From Rhodobacterales bacterium (GTDB lineage Bacteria; Pseudomonadota; Alphaproteobacteria; Rhodobacterales; Rhodobacteraceae): a DNA stretch of 64,000 nucleotides. Positions 18,466 through 26,893 of the stretch are shown here, in pieces (the first letter of the stretch is position 1; every line of letters starts with the position of its first letter). The stretch is taken from contig QKJR01000079.1 in the NCBI GenBank assembly GCA_003249215.1, positions 62,001 to 126,000 of the forward strand, read 5' to 3'. The notes below the pieces were generated by a model. It saw only the letters and a program-made list of their open reading frames with translations. It had not been told where the DNA came from and made no database searches. The position numbers were made by a program, and so were the translations under genes.

Positions 18466-18545
18466 ATACAATCCTTGGGTTTCTGGTAGGATGACCTTAC
18501 AAAACCAATACAATGCCGGCCAGAGAAACATTGTGACTGATACAA
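18466..18545. promoter_or_regulatory. Three ATACAA direct repeats: candidate MocR operator
   Basis: ATACAA occurs at 18466-18471, 18508-18513 and 18540-18545, with 42- and 32-base start-to-start spacing (about four and three helical turns). MocR/GabR-type regulators are known to bind direct repeats of similar sequence (ATACCA for GabR). The sites lie in the gap between the DUF1127 gene and the MocR gene, and the third overlaps the first codons of the MocR gene if it starts at 18533. This suggests autoregulation and control of the DUF1127 gene. Confidence 0.6.
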
Positions 18546-19945
18546 GTTGGCGCCCCGACCTCGCCCTTCAGGCCGGACCGAAATATCTCTCGCTTGTCCG
18601 GGCCCTGCGGGACGGGGTCCGGCGCGGCGATCTTCCCCCCGGTTCGCGCCTGCCCACGGTGCGCGATCTCGCGTGGAAACTGGGGGTTACGCCGGGAACC
18701 GTGGCGCGTGCCTATCAGATCGCGACGCAGGAGGGCCTGCTCGAAGCCGCCGTCGGGCGGGGCACATTTGTATCGACACAAACGCGGCGCCTCGGGCCGA
18801 CCGAGGCGATTTATCAGCAACCGGTGATGGATCCGGTCGATGACGATGGAATCGTCGATCTGCGCTCGCCGCAATTGCCCGATGTCGGCCAGACCGCGGC
18901 GCTGGCTCGCGCCATGTCCGAGGCCGCGGCCGAGATCGGGCGCAATTATCTCGAATATCCGGGCCTGCGGCGCGACCGCTATTGCCGCGAGGCTGCGCTC
19001 GAATGGTTTGCCGGCTGTTCGCTCGGGGCGGTCACCGACGCCGATGATCTGGTGCTGACCCATGGCGGGCAGAACGGGATCAACATCGTGCTGCAATGCT
19101 GTCTGCGCGGCGATCGGCCGGTGGTTCTGTGCGAGGAGCTCGCCTATCCCGGCTTTCGCCACGCCGCGCGGCTGAACCGCGCCGAGGTGGTGCCGGTCGC
19201 GCTCGATGGTGAGGGGATGGTCCCCGAGGCGCTGGATGCGGCCTGCCGCCGTTACGGCGGTCAGGTGGTCTGCATCACGCCCGATGCGCAGAACCCGACC
19301 GCGGCCCGGATGGGGCAGGCGCGGCGTGCGGCGATCGTCGAGGTCGCGCGCCGGCACGATCTGCAGATCATCGAGGACGATTGCTACACAGCGCCGGTGA
19401 CCGGGCTCGAAAGCCTGCGGGTGATCGCGCCTGAACGCGCCTGGCATGTCACCTCGCTCTCGAAAACGATTTCGGCGGGGATCCGCTTCGGCATGATCGT
19501 CGCGCCCGAAGGCATGGGGGAAGCAGGGCGGCTGACCGCGCAGCACAGCTTCTTCGGGCTGCCGCGGCCGGTGACCGATATCGTGACCCATCTGTTCACG
19601 AGCGGCGAGGCGATGCGCCTGCGCCATGACGCGCAAGAGGTGATGGGGCGGCGGCTGCAGATGGTGGTTCAGGCGCTCGGCGATCAGGATATCGGGTGGC
19701 AGCCGGGGTTGAGCTTTCTCTGGCTGCGGCTCCCGCTCGGCTGGCGCGGCTCGACCTTCGCACGGGTCGCCGAGGCCGAGGGGGTGCTGCTGCGCTCAGC
19801 CGATGAATATGTGCTGCAGGATGGCCATGCGCCCAATGCCGTGCGCATCGCGATGGCGGGCGGCGTGCCCGAGGAACGCTTCCACCGCGCGATCGGGCGG
19901 CTGGTGCGGCTTTTGGAAAATCCGCCGGGCGATCTGCCGGTCTGA
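18533..19945 (+). CDS. MocR-family transcriptional regulator (GntR winged helix fused to aminotransferase-like domain)
   Basis: The protein of about 470 residues has a GntR winged helix at its N-terminus (LRDGVRRGDLPPGSRLPTVRDLAWKLGVTPGTVARAYQ) and a fold-type I aminotransferase-like domain. The PLP lysine lies in HVTSLSKTISAG, and the substrate-side motifs THGGQNGI and TPDAQNPT are present. MocR proteins sense an amine, amino acid or PLP and bind direct repeats. The GTG at 18533 (MTDTSWRPDL) is preferred because it leaves a normal N-terminus. The ATG at 18491 would add 14 residues and has its AGG abutting the ATG. The ligand is unknown. Confidence 0.88.
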   Translation: MTDTSWRPDLALQAGPKYLSLVRALRDGVRRGDLPPGSRLPTVRDLAWKLGVTPGTVARAYQIATQEGLLEAAVGRGTFVSTQTRRLGPTEAIYQQPVMDPVDDDGIVDLRSPQLPDVGQTAALARAMSEAAAEIGRNYLEYPGLRRDRYCREAALEWFAGCSLGAVTDADDLVLTHGGQNGINIVLQCCLRGDRPVVLCEELAYPGFRHAARLNRAEVVPVALDGEGMVPEALDAACRRYGGQVVCITPDAQNPTAARMGQARRAAIVEVARRHDLQIIEDDCYTAPVTGLESLRVIAPERAWHVTSLSKTISAGIRFGMIVAPEGMGEAGRLTAQHSFFGLPRPVTDIVTHLFTSGEAMRLRHDAQEVMGRRLQMVVQALGDQDIGWQPGLSFLWLRLPLGWRGSTFARVAEAEGVLLRSADEYVLQDGHAPNAVRIAMAGGVPEERFHRAIGRLVRLLENPPGDLPV

Positions 19946-19950
19946 TCTGG

Positions 19951-20095
19951 GAGGAGGGTAGGGGCGCTGCCCCTCTTGCCCGTTCCGGGCAATTCACCCC
20001 GGGATATTTTTGCACAGATGATGAGTGCAGTTGCGTCTATCAACTGTGCAGAAATATCCCGGGGGAGTCCGCAGGACGGGGGCAGCGCCCCCATC
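19951..20095. repeat. Large inverted repeat between convergent genes (CCCGGGATATTT family)
   Basis: A 20-bp arm, CCCGGGATATTTTTGCACAG at 19998-20017, pairs with 20044-20063 with one mismatch. Outside it lie GGGGCGCTGCCCC near 19961 and a related GGGGGCAGCGCCCCC near 20078, also in inverted arrangement. The structure separates the MocR gene from convergent typA and could terminate both. A half-copy of the same pattern occurs at 60771-60815. The whole 19946-20113 gap is made of this element. Confidence 0.8.
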
Positions 20096-20113
20096 CGCGA
20101 TGGTCGTGCAACC

Positions 20114-21934
20114 TCAGGCCTCGCTGCGGGTGGCGCGTTTGCGCTCATGCGGGTCGAGATAGCGTTTGCGCAGCCGCACGATCTTCGGCGTGACCTCAAC
20201 GAGCTCGTCGTCGTTGATATAGGCGATCGCCTCTTCGAGCGACATCCGCACCGGCGTCGTCAGGCGCACGGCCTCATCGGTGCCCGAGGCGCGCACGTTG
20301 GTGAGCTTCTTGCCCTTGAGCGGGTTCACCTCGAGATCGTTGTCGCGCGAATGCTCGCCGATGATCATGCCGGTATAGACCTGCTCCTGCGCGCCGATGA
20401 AGAGCTTGCCGCGCTCTTCGAGGTTCCACAGCGCATAAGCCACCGAAACGCCGTTCTCCATCGAGATCAGCACACCCTGACGGCGGCCCTGGATTGCGCC
20501 CTTGTAGGGGGCCCAGCTGTGGAAGATGCGGTTCAGAACGCCGTTGCCGCGGGTGTCGGTCATGAACTCGCCCTGATAGCCGATCAGGCCGCGCGAGGGG
20601 ACATGGGCGACAACGCGGGTCTTGCCGTGGCCGGCCGGGCGCATCTCGACCAGATCGCCCTTGCGGTTGCCGGTCAGCTTCTCGATCACCACGCCCGAAT
20701 ATTCGTCATCGACATCGACGATGACCTCTTCGATCGGCTCCAGACGCTCGCCGCCTTCCTCGCGGAAGATCACGCGCGGGCGGGAAATGCTGAGCTCGAA
20801 CCCCTCGCGGCGCATGTTCTCGATCAGAACGCCCATCTGCAATTCGCCCCGGCCCGAGACGATGAAGGCGTCGCCGCCGGGCGTGTCCTCGACGCGGATC
20901 GCGACGTTTGTCTCGGCCTCGCGCATCAGGCGCTCGCGGATCACGCGGCTCTGCACCTTGGAGCCGTCACGGCCCGCCAGCGGGCTGTCGTTGATGCCGA
21001 AGGTAACGCTGATCGTCGGCGGGTCGATCGGCTGGGCCGGGATCGCGGTTTCCACATCGAGCGCGCAGAGCGTATCGGCCACGGTGGCCTTGGTCATGCC
21101 CGCGATGGTGACGATATCGCCCGCGACGGCCTCGTCGATCGGCTGCTGGCTGAGGCCGCGGAAGGCGAGGATCTTGGTGCAGCGGAACTGTTCGATCCGC
21201 TCGCCCGAGCGCGACAGCGCCTTGAGGCTCTCGCCGACCTTGAGGCGCCCGGCCTCGACACGGCCGGTCAGGATGCGGCCGATGAACGGGTCGGCGCCGA
21301 GCGTGGTGGCGAGCATCTGGAAGGGTTCGTCGGCGCGGAATTCCTGTTTCGGGGGTTCCACGTGCTTGAGGATCAGATCGAACAGCGCCGAGAGATCCTG
21401 ACGCGGGCCGTCGAGCTCGAGATCGGCCCAGCCACCGATACCGGAGGCATAGACATGCGGGAAGTCGAGCTGCTCGTCATTGGCGCCGAGGTTGGCGAAG
21501 AGGTCGAAGACCTCATTGAGCGCGTTCTCCGGATCGGCCGCCGGTTTGTCGACCTTGTTCAGCACGACGATCGGTTTCAGCCCGAGCGCCAGCGCCTTCG
21601 AGGTCACGAATTTGGTCTGCGGCATCGGGCCTTCGGCGGCATCGACCAATAGGCAAACGCCATCGACCATGCTCAGGATGCGCTCCACCTCGCCGCCGAA
21701 ATCGGCGTGGCCGGGGGTGTCGACGATGTTGATCCGGGTGCCTTTCCACTCGACCGAGGTCGCCTTGGCGAGGATGGTGATCCCGCGCTCGCGCTCGATG
21801 TCGTTGCTGTCCATCGCGCGTTCCGCGACGGCCTGGTTTTCCCGGAAAGCGCCCGACTGGCGCAGAAGCTGGTCGACGAGGGTCGTCTTGCCGTGGTCGA
21901 CGTGTGCGATGATCGCAATATTGCGAAGGTCCAT
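20114..21934 (-). CDS. typA: Translational GTPase TypA/BipA
   Basis: The 606-residue ribosome-associated GTPase has the P-loop [19 protein letters not shown] at its N-terminus, the switch motif [16 protein letters not shown] and NKVDKP. EF-G-like domains and the TypA-specific C-terminal domain ([19 protein letters not shown]) follow. It assists ribosome assembly and growth under stress or low temperature. Length and motifs match the family. It converges on the MocR gene across a hairpin repeat; an SMR gene lies upstream on the same strand across a 92-base gap, so it may have its own promoter. Confidence 0.97.
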   Translation of the reverse strand: MDLRNIAIIAHVDHGKTTLVDQLLRQSGAFRENQAVAERAMDSNDIERERGITILAKATSVEWKGTRINIVDTPGHADFGGEVERILSMVDGVCLLVDAAEGPMPQTKFVTSKALALGLKPIVVLNKVDKPAADPENALNEVFDLFANLGANDEQLDFPHVYASGIGGWADLELDGPRQDLSALFDLILKHVEPPKQEFRADEPFQMLATTLGADPFIGRILTGRVEAGRLKVGESLKALSRSGERIEQFRCTKILAFRGLSQQPIDEAVAGDIVTIAGMTKATVADTLCALDVETAIPAQPIDPPTISVTFGINDSPLAGRDGSKVQSRVIRERLMREAETNVAIRVEDTPGGDAFIVSGRGELQMGVLIENMRREGFELSISRPRVIFREEGGERLEPIEEVIVDVDDEYSGVVIEKLTGNRKGDLVEMRPAGHGKTRVVAHVPSRGLIGYQGEFMTDTRGNGVLNRIFHSWAPYKGAIQGRRQGVLISMENGVSVAYALWNLEERGKLFIGAQEQVYTGMIIGEHSRDNDLEVNPLKGKKLTNVRASGTDEAVRLTTPVRMSLEEAIAYINDDELVEVTPKIVRLRKRYLDPHERKRATRSEA

Positions 21935-22026
21935 GAGATCCGCCTTTGAGGTTTGGCCGAGGCCTTAGAGGAAAACCGCCCGCTTGGCCAGCCCGAAGCG
22001 CGCCTGCCCTTGCTGCAGGTGCGAAA

Positions 22027-22359
22027 TCAATGCTGCGCGGCGCCGGAGAAGAGGTTGATGACGACGATTCCGGCGATGATCAGCCCGATCCCGGCCAGTG
22101 CCGCTGCGTCAAGTTTCTGCCCGAAGACTAGCCAGCCCGAGGCGGTGATCAGCACGATCCCGATGCCGGACCAGAGCGCGTAGGTGATGCCGAGCGGCAG
22201 CACCTTGAGCACCAGCGTGAAGAACCAGAAGGCACCGGCAAAGCCCAGCAGAACGCCCATCGAGGGCCAGAACCGCGTGAACTGCTGGCTGGCTTGCAGG
22301 CAGGAGGAGCCGAAGGTCTCGAAGGCGACCGCGATCAGCAGGAAGAGATAGGTTTTCAT
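22027..22359 (-). CDS. Small multidrug resistance (SMR) family efflux protein
   Basis: The 110-residue protein has four predicted membrane helices and the essential membrane glutamate Glu14 (AVAFETFGSS). The YALWSGIG motif of helix 3 carries the conserved tryptophan. SMR proteins work as dual-topology dimers that exchange protons for cationic compounds or guanidinium. The motif set fits the EmrE-like branch more than guanidinium exporters, but the substrate cannot be assigned. It follows a YitT gene by 18 bases, so it is probably co-transcribed with it. Confidence 0.88.
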   Translation of the reverse strand: MKTYLFLLIAVAFETFGSSCLQASQQFTRFWPSMGVLLGFAGAFWFFTLVLKVLPLGITYALWSGIGIVLITASGWLVFGQKLDAAALAGIGLIIAGIVVINLFSGAAQH

Positions 22360-22377
22360 GGGACCCGTCGGCTGGTG

Positions 22378-22992
22378 TCAGGTGACGATATACCAGTCGC
22401 GGCGATGGTTGAAGGCGATCACGAAATTCAGGATCACCGCGCCCAGAAGCGACCAGGCGACCCGGTCCCAGGGCAGAAGCCAGAGCGCGAGCGAAAAGAG
22501 CGCCAGATCGTGGATGAGCTGGGTCCAGCCGGCCTTGAAGCCGAATTTGTCCTGCAAGATCACCGCCACGATCGAGACGCCGCCCAAGGATCCGGAATGG
22601 CGAAAGAGGCCGAGCAGGCCCACACCCGCCGAGACGCCGAAGAGGACCGCCGCCGCGCCGGGATGGATCGCGCCGATCGTCAGGAGCGGCTTCAGCGCCT
22701 CGGCCATCAGCGAGACGAGGGTGACGGTCGCCAGCGATTTCACGCAAAAGACCGGCCCGCGCGCCCACCAGGCAAATCCGTAGAAGGGGATGTTGATCGC
22801 GAAGAAGACGAGCGAGAAGTTCCAGTGCATCGCATAGGAAATGATCAGTGCCGCCCCCGCCGTGCCCCCGGTCACGAGCCCCGCCGCGCGCAGCAGGTGA
22901 ATGCCGAGCGCCGCCTGCGCCGAGGCGAGCAGGAGGCCCTGGATATCCTCGAAGAGGGTGTAGTGTTTTTCGGATGTAAGGTCAGAAATCAT
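22378..22992 (-). CDS. YitT family membrane protein (paralogue 1)
   Basis: The 204-residue protein has five to six hydrophobic segments and the YitT signatures GLVTGGTAGAALIISY near residue 40 and FRHSGSLGGVSIVAVILQDKFGFKAGWTQLIHD near residues 130-162. The C-terminal cytoplasmic domain of Bacillus YitT proteins is absent, as in most proteobacterial members. It lies 86 bases downstream of a second YitT gene with the same architecture and C-terminus (NHRRDWYIVT against NHRRDRYIAT). Function is unknown. The cluster ends with an SMR gene. Confidence 0.85.
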   Translation of the reverse strand: MISDLTSEKHYTLFEDIQGLLLASAQAALGIHLLRAAGLVTGGTAGAALIISYAMHWNFSLVFFAINIPFYGFAWWARGPVFCVKSLATVTLVSLMAEALKPLLTIGAIHPGAAAVLFGVSAGVGLLGLFRHSGSLGGVSIVAVILQDKFGFKAGWTQLIHDLALFSLALWLLPWDRVAWSLLGAVILNFVIAFNHRRDWYIVT

Positions 22993-23078
22993 GACCTAAT
23001 AATGCCGCATCGCAGAGAGTCGGACCATTGCCCTTAGCGCAGGGCAGGAATGCAGCGCGGGAATGGCTCCGGGGCGTC

Positions 23079-23696
23079 TCAGGTGGCAATATAGCGGTCG
23101 CGCCGGTGGTTGAGCGCGATCACCAGATTGATCACCAGCGCGCCGAGCGCCGACCAGGCGACCGTGTGCCAGTCGCGCACCAGCAGGGCGATGCCGAAGA
23201 CGCAGGCGTCGAAGATCAGCTGCGTCCAGCCCGCCTTGAACCCGGTCTTGTCCTGCAGATAGAGCGCCATGATGCCGACCCCGCCGAGCGAGGCGCCATG
23301 CCGGAAGAGCGCGAGCAGCGCCGAACCCGAGACGAAGCCGAAAAGCACGGCACCAAGCGCGGGGTTCAGGCTCTCGAAACTCACGTAGCGCGGCAGCACC
23401 TGCGCAAAGACCGAAAGCGCCGCCACCGCGATGAAGGTCTTGATCACGAAGCGCAGCCCCATCCGGCGATAGCCGAACCAGTAGAAGGGCAGGTTGATCA
23501 CGAAGAAGACCGCGCCGAAGCTCCAGCCGGTCATGTAGCTGATCAGCACCGCAAGCCCTGCGGTCTGGCCGGTGACGAAGCCGAGATGCGTCAGGATCAC
23601 GATGCCGAAGGCCGCCATCAGGCTGCCATAGGCGAGGCCCTGGGCGTCATCGACCAGCGTGTGGCGGGCGGGATGTTCGGCGATGATCTCGGTCAT
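23079..23696 (-). CDS. YitT family membrane protein (paralogue 2)
   Basis: The 205-residue membrane protein is clearly homologous to the YitT gene immediately downstream. Shared motifs are GFVTGQTAGLAVLISYMTGW near residue 40, FRHGASLGGVGIMALYLQDK near residue 132, and NHRRDRYIAT at the end. The pair looks like an old tandem duplication, since identity is moderate and spread along the length. It is the first gene of a YitT-YitT-SMR unit. A CCAAGAA-type hairpin repeat lies in the 312-base gap upstream of its start. Confidence 0.85.
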   Translation of the reverse strand: MTEIIAEHPARHTLVDDAQGLAYGSLMAAFGIVILTHLGFVTGQTAGLAVLISYMTGWSFGAVFFVINLPFYWFGYRRMGLRFVIKTFIAVAALSVFAQVLPRYVSFESLNPALGAVLFGFVSGSALLALFRHGASLGGVGIMALYLQDKTGFKAGWTQLIFDACVFGIALLVRDWHTVAWSALGALVINLVIALNHRRDRYIAT

Positions 23697-23751
23697 GGCG
23701 TGCTTGTCTCATGGCGCGCGTGCGGCGGCAAGGGTGCGCGGGCGGCGGGGC

Positions 23752-23851
23752 GGACGCTCCGCGGGGCGTATCTGTGCCAAGAAGAAACGGACGTCGCTTC
23801 GGGTGAGGCTGGGCCTTTTCTTGGCCAAAATACGCCCGCCGGAGGCGTTCC
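23752..23851. repeat. Imperfect inverted repeat, CCAAGAAAAA family
   Basis: GGACGCTCCGCGGGGCGTATCT and GTGCCAAGAAGAAA on the left pair with TTTTCTTGGCCAAAATACGC and CCGCCGGAGGCGTTCC on the right. Sequence and layout match the element at 28285-28382, and the core matches the element at 6866-6924. It fills most of the gap upstream of the second YitT gene; the remainder up to 24008 shows no gene. Confidence 0.75.
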
Positions 23852-24008
23852 GACCCTGATCCTTTGCGCAGGTGCGAGGACGACGCCTGTGCCCTTCGGG
23901 TCACGCCCCGGCAAGCAGCGGTCTTGCGGCGCAAAAAAAGCCTTGGGCGAATCGTCGCGCATCGGCAGTTTGCTCGCATCCGGCAATTTCAGACGAGGAG
24001 GGCGGATC

Positions 24009-24161
24009 ATGACCAATCGCATCACCGCTCTCTCGACCGGCTGGCGCATCGCTGCTGCAACCGGGGCCGTTTCGGCCCGCGGCGGGGCAGGGGTGGCCTA
24101 TGGCATCGGCGGCACCGGCTTCGTACGTGCCGCCGCCGCAGGGATCCGCCGACAGGGCTGA
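24009..24161 (+). CDS. Small hypothetical protein (50 residues)
   Basis: An ATG at 24009 preceded by a strong ribosome-binding site (GAGGAGGG, 6 bases spacing) opens a 50-residue frame, MTNRITALSTGWRIAAATG, rich in Ala and Gly. The start resembles that of the next small gene (MTNTLTRP at 24353), which suggests a related pair. The C-terminal half (ARGGAGVAYGIGGTGF) is low in complexity, so the end may have been altered by a frameshift or the frame may not be conserved. No domain is recognised. Confidence 0.4.
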   Translation: MTNRITALSTGWRIAAATGAVSARGGAGVAYGIGGTGFVRAAAAGIRRQG

Positions 24162-24352
24162 TCCCGCCCGGGTCCGACCCTCGCGCCTGCAGGCTCCGAC
24201 CCGATCCTTCGTCTGAACACCCACCGACCGGACTTTCCATCGCTACGCCCGCACGCGCCCGGTTTCGGCCGCGCGGTCCGGCAGACCCGCTGCGGGTCCG
24301 GTCTTTCCAAACCTCCATCGAAAGGCCGGATGCCGCGCGCACCGGAACTTGC

Positions 24353-24592
24353 ATGACCAATACGCTGACCCGTCCGACCCCCGTGTCCGAGATCACCATC
24401 GAGGCAGCTATCGCCCGTTTCGGCGCGCTGCGCGTGATCGCCGTCGCGCTGCGCGAAATCGCCTGCGGCCGCGGTGCGCGCCGGGATCCCGCGCTGCCCG
24501 AGATCCTGAGCGATCATATCCGTCGCGACATCGGGCTTGCGCCGCATCAGGCCGCGCCCCCGCTCGATGTGCTCAACCGGCACATGTGGTAG
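24353..24592 (+). CDS. DUF1127-like small protein
   Basis: The 79-residue protein ends with LSDHIRRDIGLAPHQ, which resembles the DUF1127 signature L-x-D-x-x-L-x-D-I-G-L. The Arg-rich middle (RFGALRVIAVALREIACGRGARR) also fits the group. The ATG at 24353 follows a 191-base gap with only weak hairpins. A G+C-rich hairpin at 24598-24634 ends the transcript. As for other DUF1127 proteins, RNA binding or stress adaptation is possible but not shown. It is the second member of this group in the window. Confidence 0.65.
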   Translation: MTNTLTRPTPVSEITIEAAIARFGALRVIAVALREIACGRGARRDPALPEILSDHIRRDIGLAPHQAAPPLDVLNRHMW

Positions 24593-24597
24593 CGCAG

Positions 24598-24634
24598 GCC
24601 CGGGCGGGTCACTTGCGCCCCGCCCGGGCGCTTT
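24598..24634 (+). terminator. Hairpin terminator after the DUF1127-like gene
   Basis: GCCCGGGCGGG pairs with CCCGCCCGGGC around a ten-base loop, followed by GCTTTCCCCC. The T run is short, so termination may be partial. It sits back to back with the icd terminator. Confidence 0.6.
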
Positions 24635-24639
24635 CCCCC

Positions 24640-24669
24640 AAAACGAAAAGGGCGCCGCGAGCGGCGCCC
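24640..24669 (-). terminator. Rho-independent terminator of icd
   Basis: On the minus strand GGGCGCCGC and GCGGCGCCC close over a two-base loop and are followed by TTTTCGTTTT. It lies 27 bases past the icd stop codon. Confidence 0.88.
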
Positions 24670-24695
24670 TTCCCTCCCTGCGCGGCGGGCTGAAA

Positions 24696-25910
24696 TCAGC
24701 CGGCCAGCGCCTTGTTCAGATATTCGTCGACCTTTTCCAGGTAACCCATCGTGGTCAGCCATTTCTGATCGGGGCCGACGAGCAGCGCGAGGTCCTTGGT
24801 CATGAAGCCATCCTCGACGGTCTGCACGCAGACCTTCTCGAGGGTGGAGGCGAATTTCGCCAGCGCTTCATTGCCGTCGAGTTTCGCGCGGTGCTTCAGA
24901 CCACCGGTCCAGGCGAAGATCGAGGCGATCGAGTTGGTCGAGGTCTCTTTGCCCGCCTGATGCTGGCGATAGTGACGGGTCACGGTGCCGTGGGCCGCTT
25001 CGGCCTCGACCACTTTCCCATCGGGCGTCATCAGGACCGAGGTCATCAGGCCCAGCGAGCCGAAGCCCTGCGCCACGGTATCCGACTGCACGTCGCCATC
25101 GTAGTTTTTGCAGGCCCAGATATAGCCGCCCGACCATTTCAGCGCCGAGGCGACCATGTCGTCGATCAGGCGGTGCTCATAGTGGATGCCCGCGGCCTTG
25201 AACTTGGCCTCGAACTCTTCCTCATAGACCTTCTGGAACAGGTCCTTGAAGCGGCCGTCATAGGCCTTGAGGATGGTGTTCTTGGTCGAGAGATAGACCG
25301 GCCAGCCCTTCAGCAGGCCATAGTTCATCGAGGACCGCGCGAAATCCATGATCGAGTCGTCGAGGTTGTACATGCCCATCGCGACGCCCGAGGAGGGCGC
25401 GTCGAACACGTCCTTCTCGATCACGGTGCCGTCTTCGCCGACGAATTTCATCGTCAGCTTGCCCTTGCCCGGGAAGCGGAAGTCGGTGGCGCGATACTGG
25501 TCGCCGAAGGCGTGACGGCCGACGACGATCGGCTGGGTCCAGCCCGGCACCAGACGCGGCACGTTCTTGCAGATGATCGGCTCGCGGAAGATCACGCCGC
25601 CGAGGATGTTGCGGATCGTGCCGTTGGGCGAGCGCCACATCTGTTTCAGGCCGAATTCCTCGACGCGGGCCTCGTCGGGGGTGATGGTCGCGCATTTCAC
25701 CGCAACGCCGACCTCTTTGGTCTTCATCGCCGAGTCGATGGTGATCTGGTCGTTGGTGCGGTCGCGCTCTTCGATGCCCAGATCGTAATAGAGCAGGTCA
25801 ACGTCGAGATAGGGCAGGATCAGTTTCTTCTTGATGAAATCCCAGATGATCCGGGTCATTTCATCGCCGTCCATCTCGACGATGGGATTTGCTACCTTGA
25901 TCTTGGTCAT
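24696..25910 (-). CDS. icd: NADP-dependent isocitrate dehydrogenase
   Basis: The 404-residue enzyme oxidises isocitrate to 2-oxoglutarate and CO2 in the TCA cycle and makes NADPH. It is of the eukaryotic-like dimeric type (subfamily II), seen from the start [27 protein letters not shown], the motif [10 protein letters not shown] and [17 protein letters not shown] near the C-terminus. The length fits that class. The ATG at 25910 is at the conserved N-terminus; upstream in-frame residues are not family-like. It appears monocistronic, with a strong terminator downstream. An 8-bp palindrome GGTATACC lies at 25979-25986 upstream. Confidence 0.95.
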   Translation of the reverse strand: MTKIKVANPIVEMDGDEMTRIIWDFIKKKLILPYLDVDLLYYDLGIEERDRTNDQITIDSAMKTKEVGVAVKCATITPDEARVEEFGLKQMWRSPNGTIRNILGGVIFREPIICKNVPRLVPGWTQPIVVGRHAFGDQYRATDFRFPGKGKLTMKFVGEDGTVIEKDVFDAPSSGVAMGMYNLDDSIMDFARSSMNYGLLKGWPVYLSTKNTILKAYDGRFKDLFQKVYEEEFEAKFKAAGIHYEHRLIDDMVASALKWSGGYIWACKNYDGDVQSDTVAQGFGSLGLMTSVLMTPDGKVVEAEAAHGTVTRHYRQHQAGKETSTNSIASIFAWTGGLKHRAKLDGNEALAKFASTLEKVCVQTVEDGFMTKDLALLVGPDQKWLTTMGYLEKVDEYLNKALAG

Positions 25911-26039
25911 GGGTGCCCTCTCGGTTTGGGTGACTCGTTGGCGGGGTTCTATCCGATTTCCGGGGGCTTGGCTAGTGCGGTATACCAAAGCATACCGAAT
26001 TTCGCCGAGGTTTTGCGCAGCTCCGCCCGGGCCGCGCTT

Positions 26040-26651
26040 TCAACCGCGCCCGCGGGTCGCAAACCAGGGGTGAATTAGGGCGCGCACCCAGTCCCAGACG
26101 CCGGGCAGGCCGCGGGAAATCTTCGACCCCACGCGTGTCTCGAGCTGTTCCCAGGTGACGTCATAGTCGATCCACGACCCACCGCCCGATTGCAGGTTGA
26201 GCAGCACCGGCTGCACCCGGTCGAGCGATTTGGCAAAGATCGCGGTCGGGGTTTCTGCCGCCTCGAACTCGGTCCAGAGCGTGTGAAGATCGTCGCCCAT
26301 ATCCTTGGGAAGAAGCCCGAAAATACGGGTGGCCGCGGCGGCTTCGGCGACTTGAACGGCCTGCGACCCATGCGCCGCCCCATTCCCCGAATGGATCGGC
26401 ACATCGCCCACGTCGATCTCCACGAGATCATGGATCAGGAGCATCTTGATCGCGCGCAGGGCATCGACCCCGGGGGCGGCCTGATCGGCCAGCACCAGCG
26501 CATAGAGCGCCAAGGTCCAGCTATGCTCGGCCGAATTCTCGGGCCGGCTCGCGTCGTGGATCGGGGTCGCGCGGGTGACCGATTTCAGCTTCTCGATCTC
26601 GCGCAGGAAGGCGAACTGGCGTTCGAGCCGGTCCTGAGCGGCATCGCTCAT
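26040..26651 (-). CDS. HD domain-containing metal-dependent phosphohydrolase (YfbR/HDDC2-like)
   Basis: The 203-residue protein has the HD-domain ligand pattern: His in ENSAEHSWTLALY, the His-Asp pair in KMLLIHDLVEIDVGD and a downstream Asp in KSLDRVQPVLLN. This order fits 5'-deoxynucleotidase YfbR and HDDC2-like enzymes, which remove phosphate from nucleoside monophosphates. Its ATG overlaps the stop of the upstream 81-residue gene by four bases (ATGA), so it is the last gene of a coupled three-gene unit. The exact substrate is unknown. Confidence 0.85.
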   Translation of the reverse strand: MSDAAQDRLERQFAFLREIEKLKSVTRATPIHDASRPENSAEHSWTLALYALVLADQAAPGVDALRAIKMLLIHDLVEIDVGDVPIHSGNGAAHGSQAVQVAEAAAATRIFGLLPKDMGDDLHTLWTEFEAAETPTAIFAKSLDRVQPVLLNLQSGGGSWIDYDVTWEQLETRVGSKISRGLPGVWDWVRALIHPWFATRGRG

Positions 26652-26893
26652 TTCGCTGCGCCCGTCTCGCCTGCGTCCAGCGCGGCGACGCGCTGATCGA
26701 AGAACTTTCGCCCGCGCTGCTCGGCCAGATGCAGCCGGCAGGCGGTCATGAAGGCTTCCTGCAGCGAAGGAGAGGAGGTGCCGATGTAATTGCCGACCTC
26801 CATATAGAGGCGCTCGGCGCTCTCGCCGTGGCGGTTCTGCACGTCCATCACATCGGCGGCGAGCTTCTCGGCCAGCTCCTCGAGCAGACCCAT
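26648..26893 (-). CDS. Conserved-looking hypothetical protein (81 residues)
   Basis: The protein is mostly helical (LLEELAEKLAADVMDVQNRHGESAERLYMEVG), without a recognised domain, signal peptide or membrane segment. It is held in a tight operon: a one-base TGATG overlap with the upstream hydrolase gene and a four-base ATGA overlap with the downstream HD-domain gene. This suggests a shared, coupled function, but I cannot name one. Confidence 0.75.
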   Translation of the reverse strand: MGLLEELAEKLAADVMDVQNRHGESAERLYMEVGNYIGTSSPSLQEAFMTACRLHLAEQRGRKFFDQRVAALDAGETGAAK

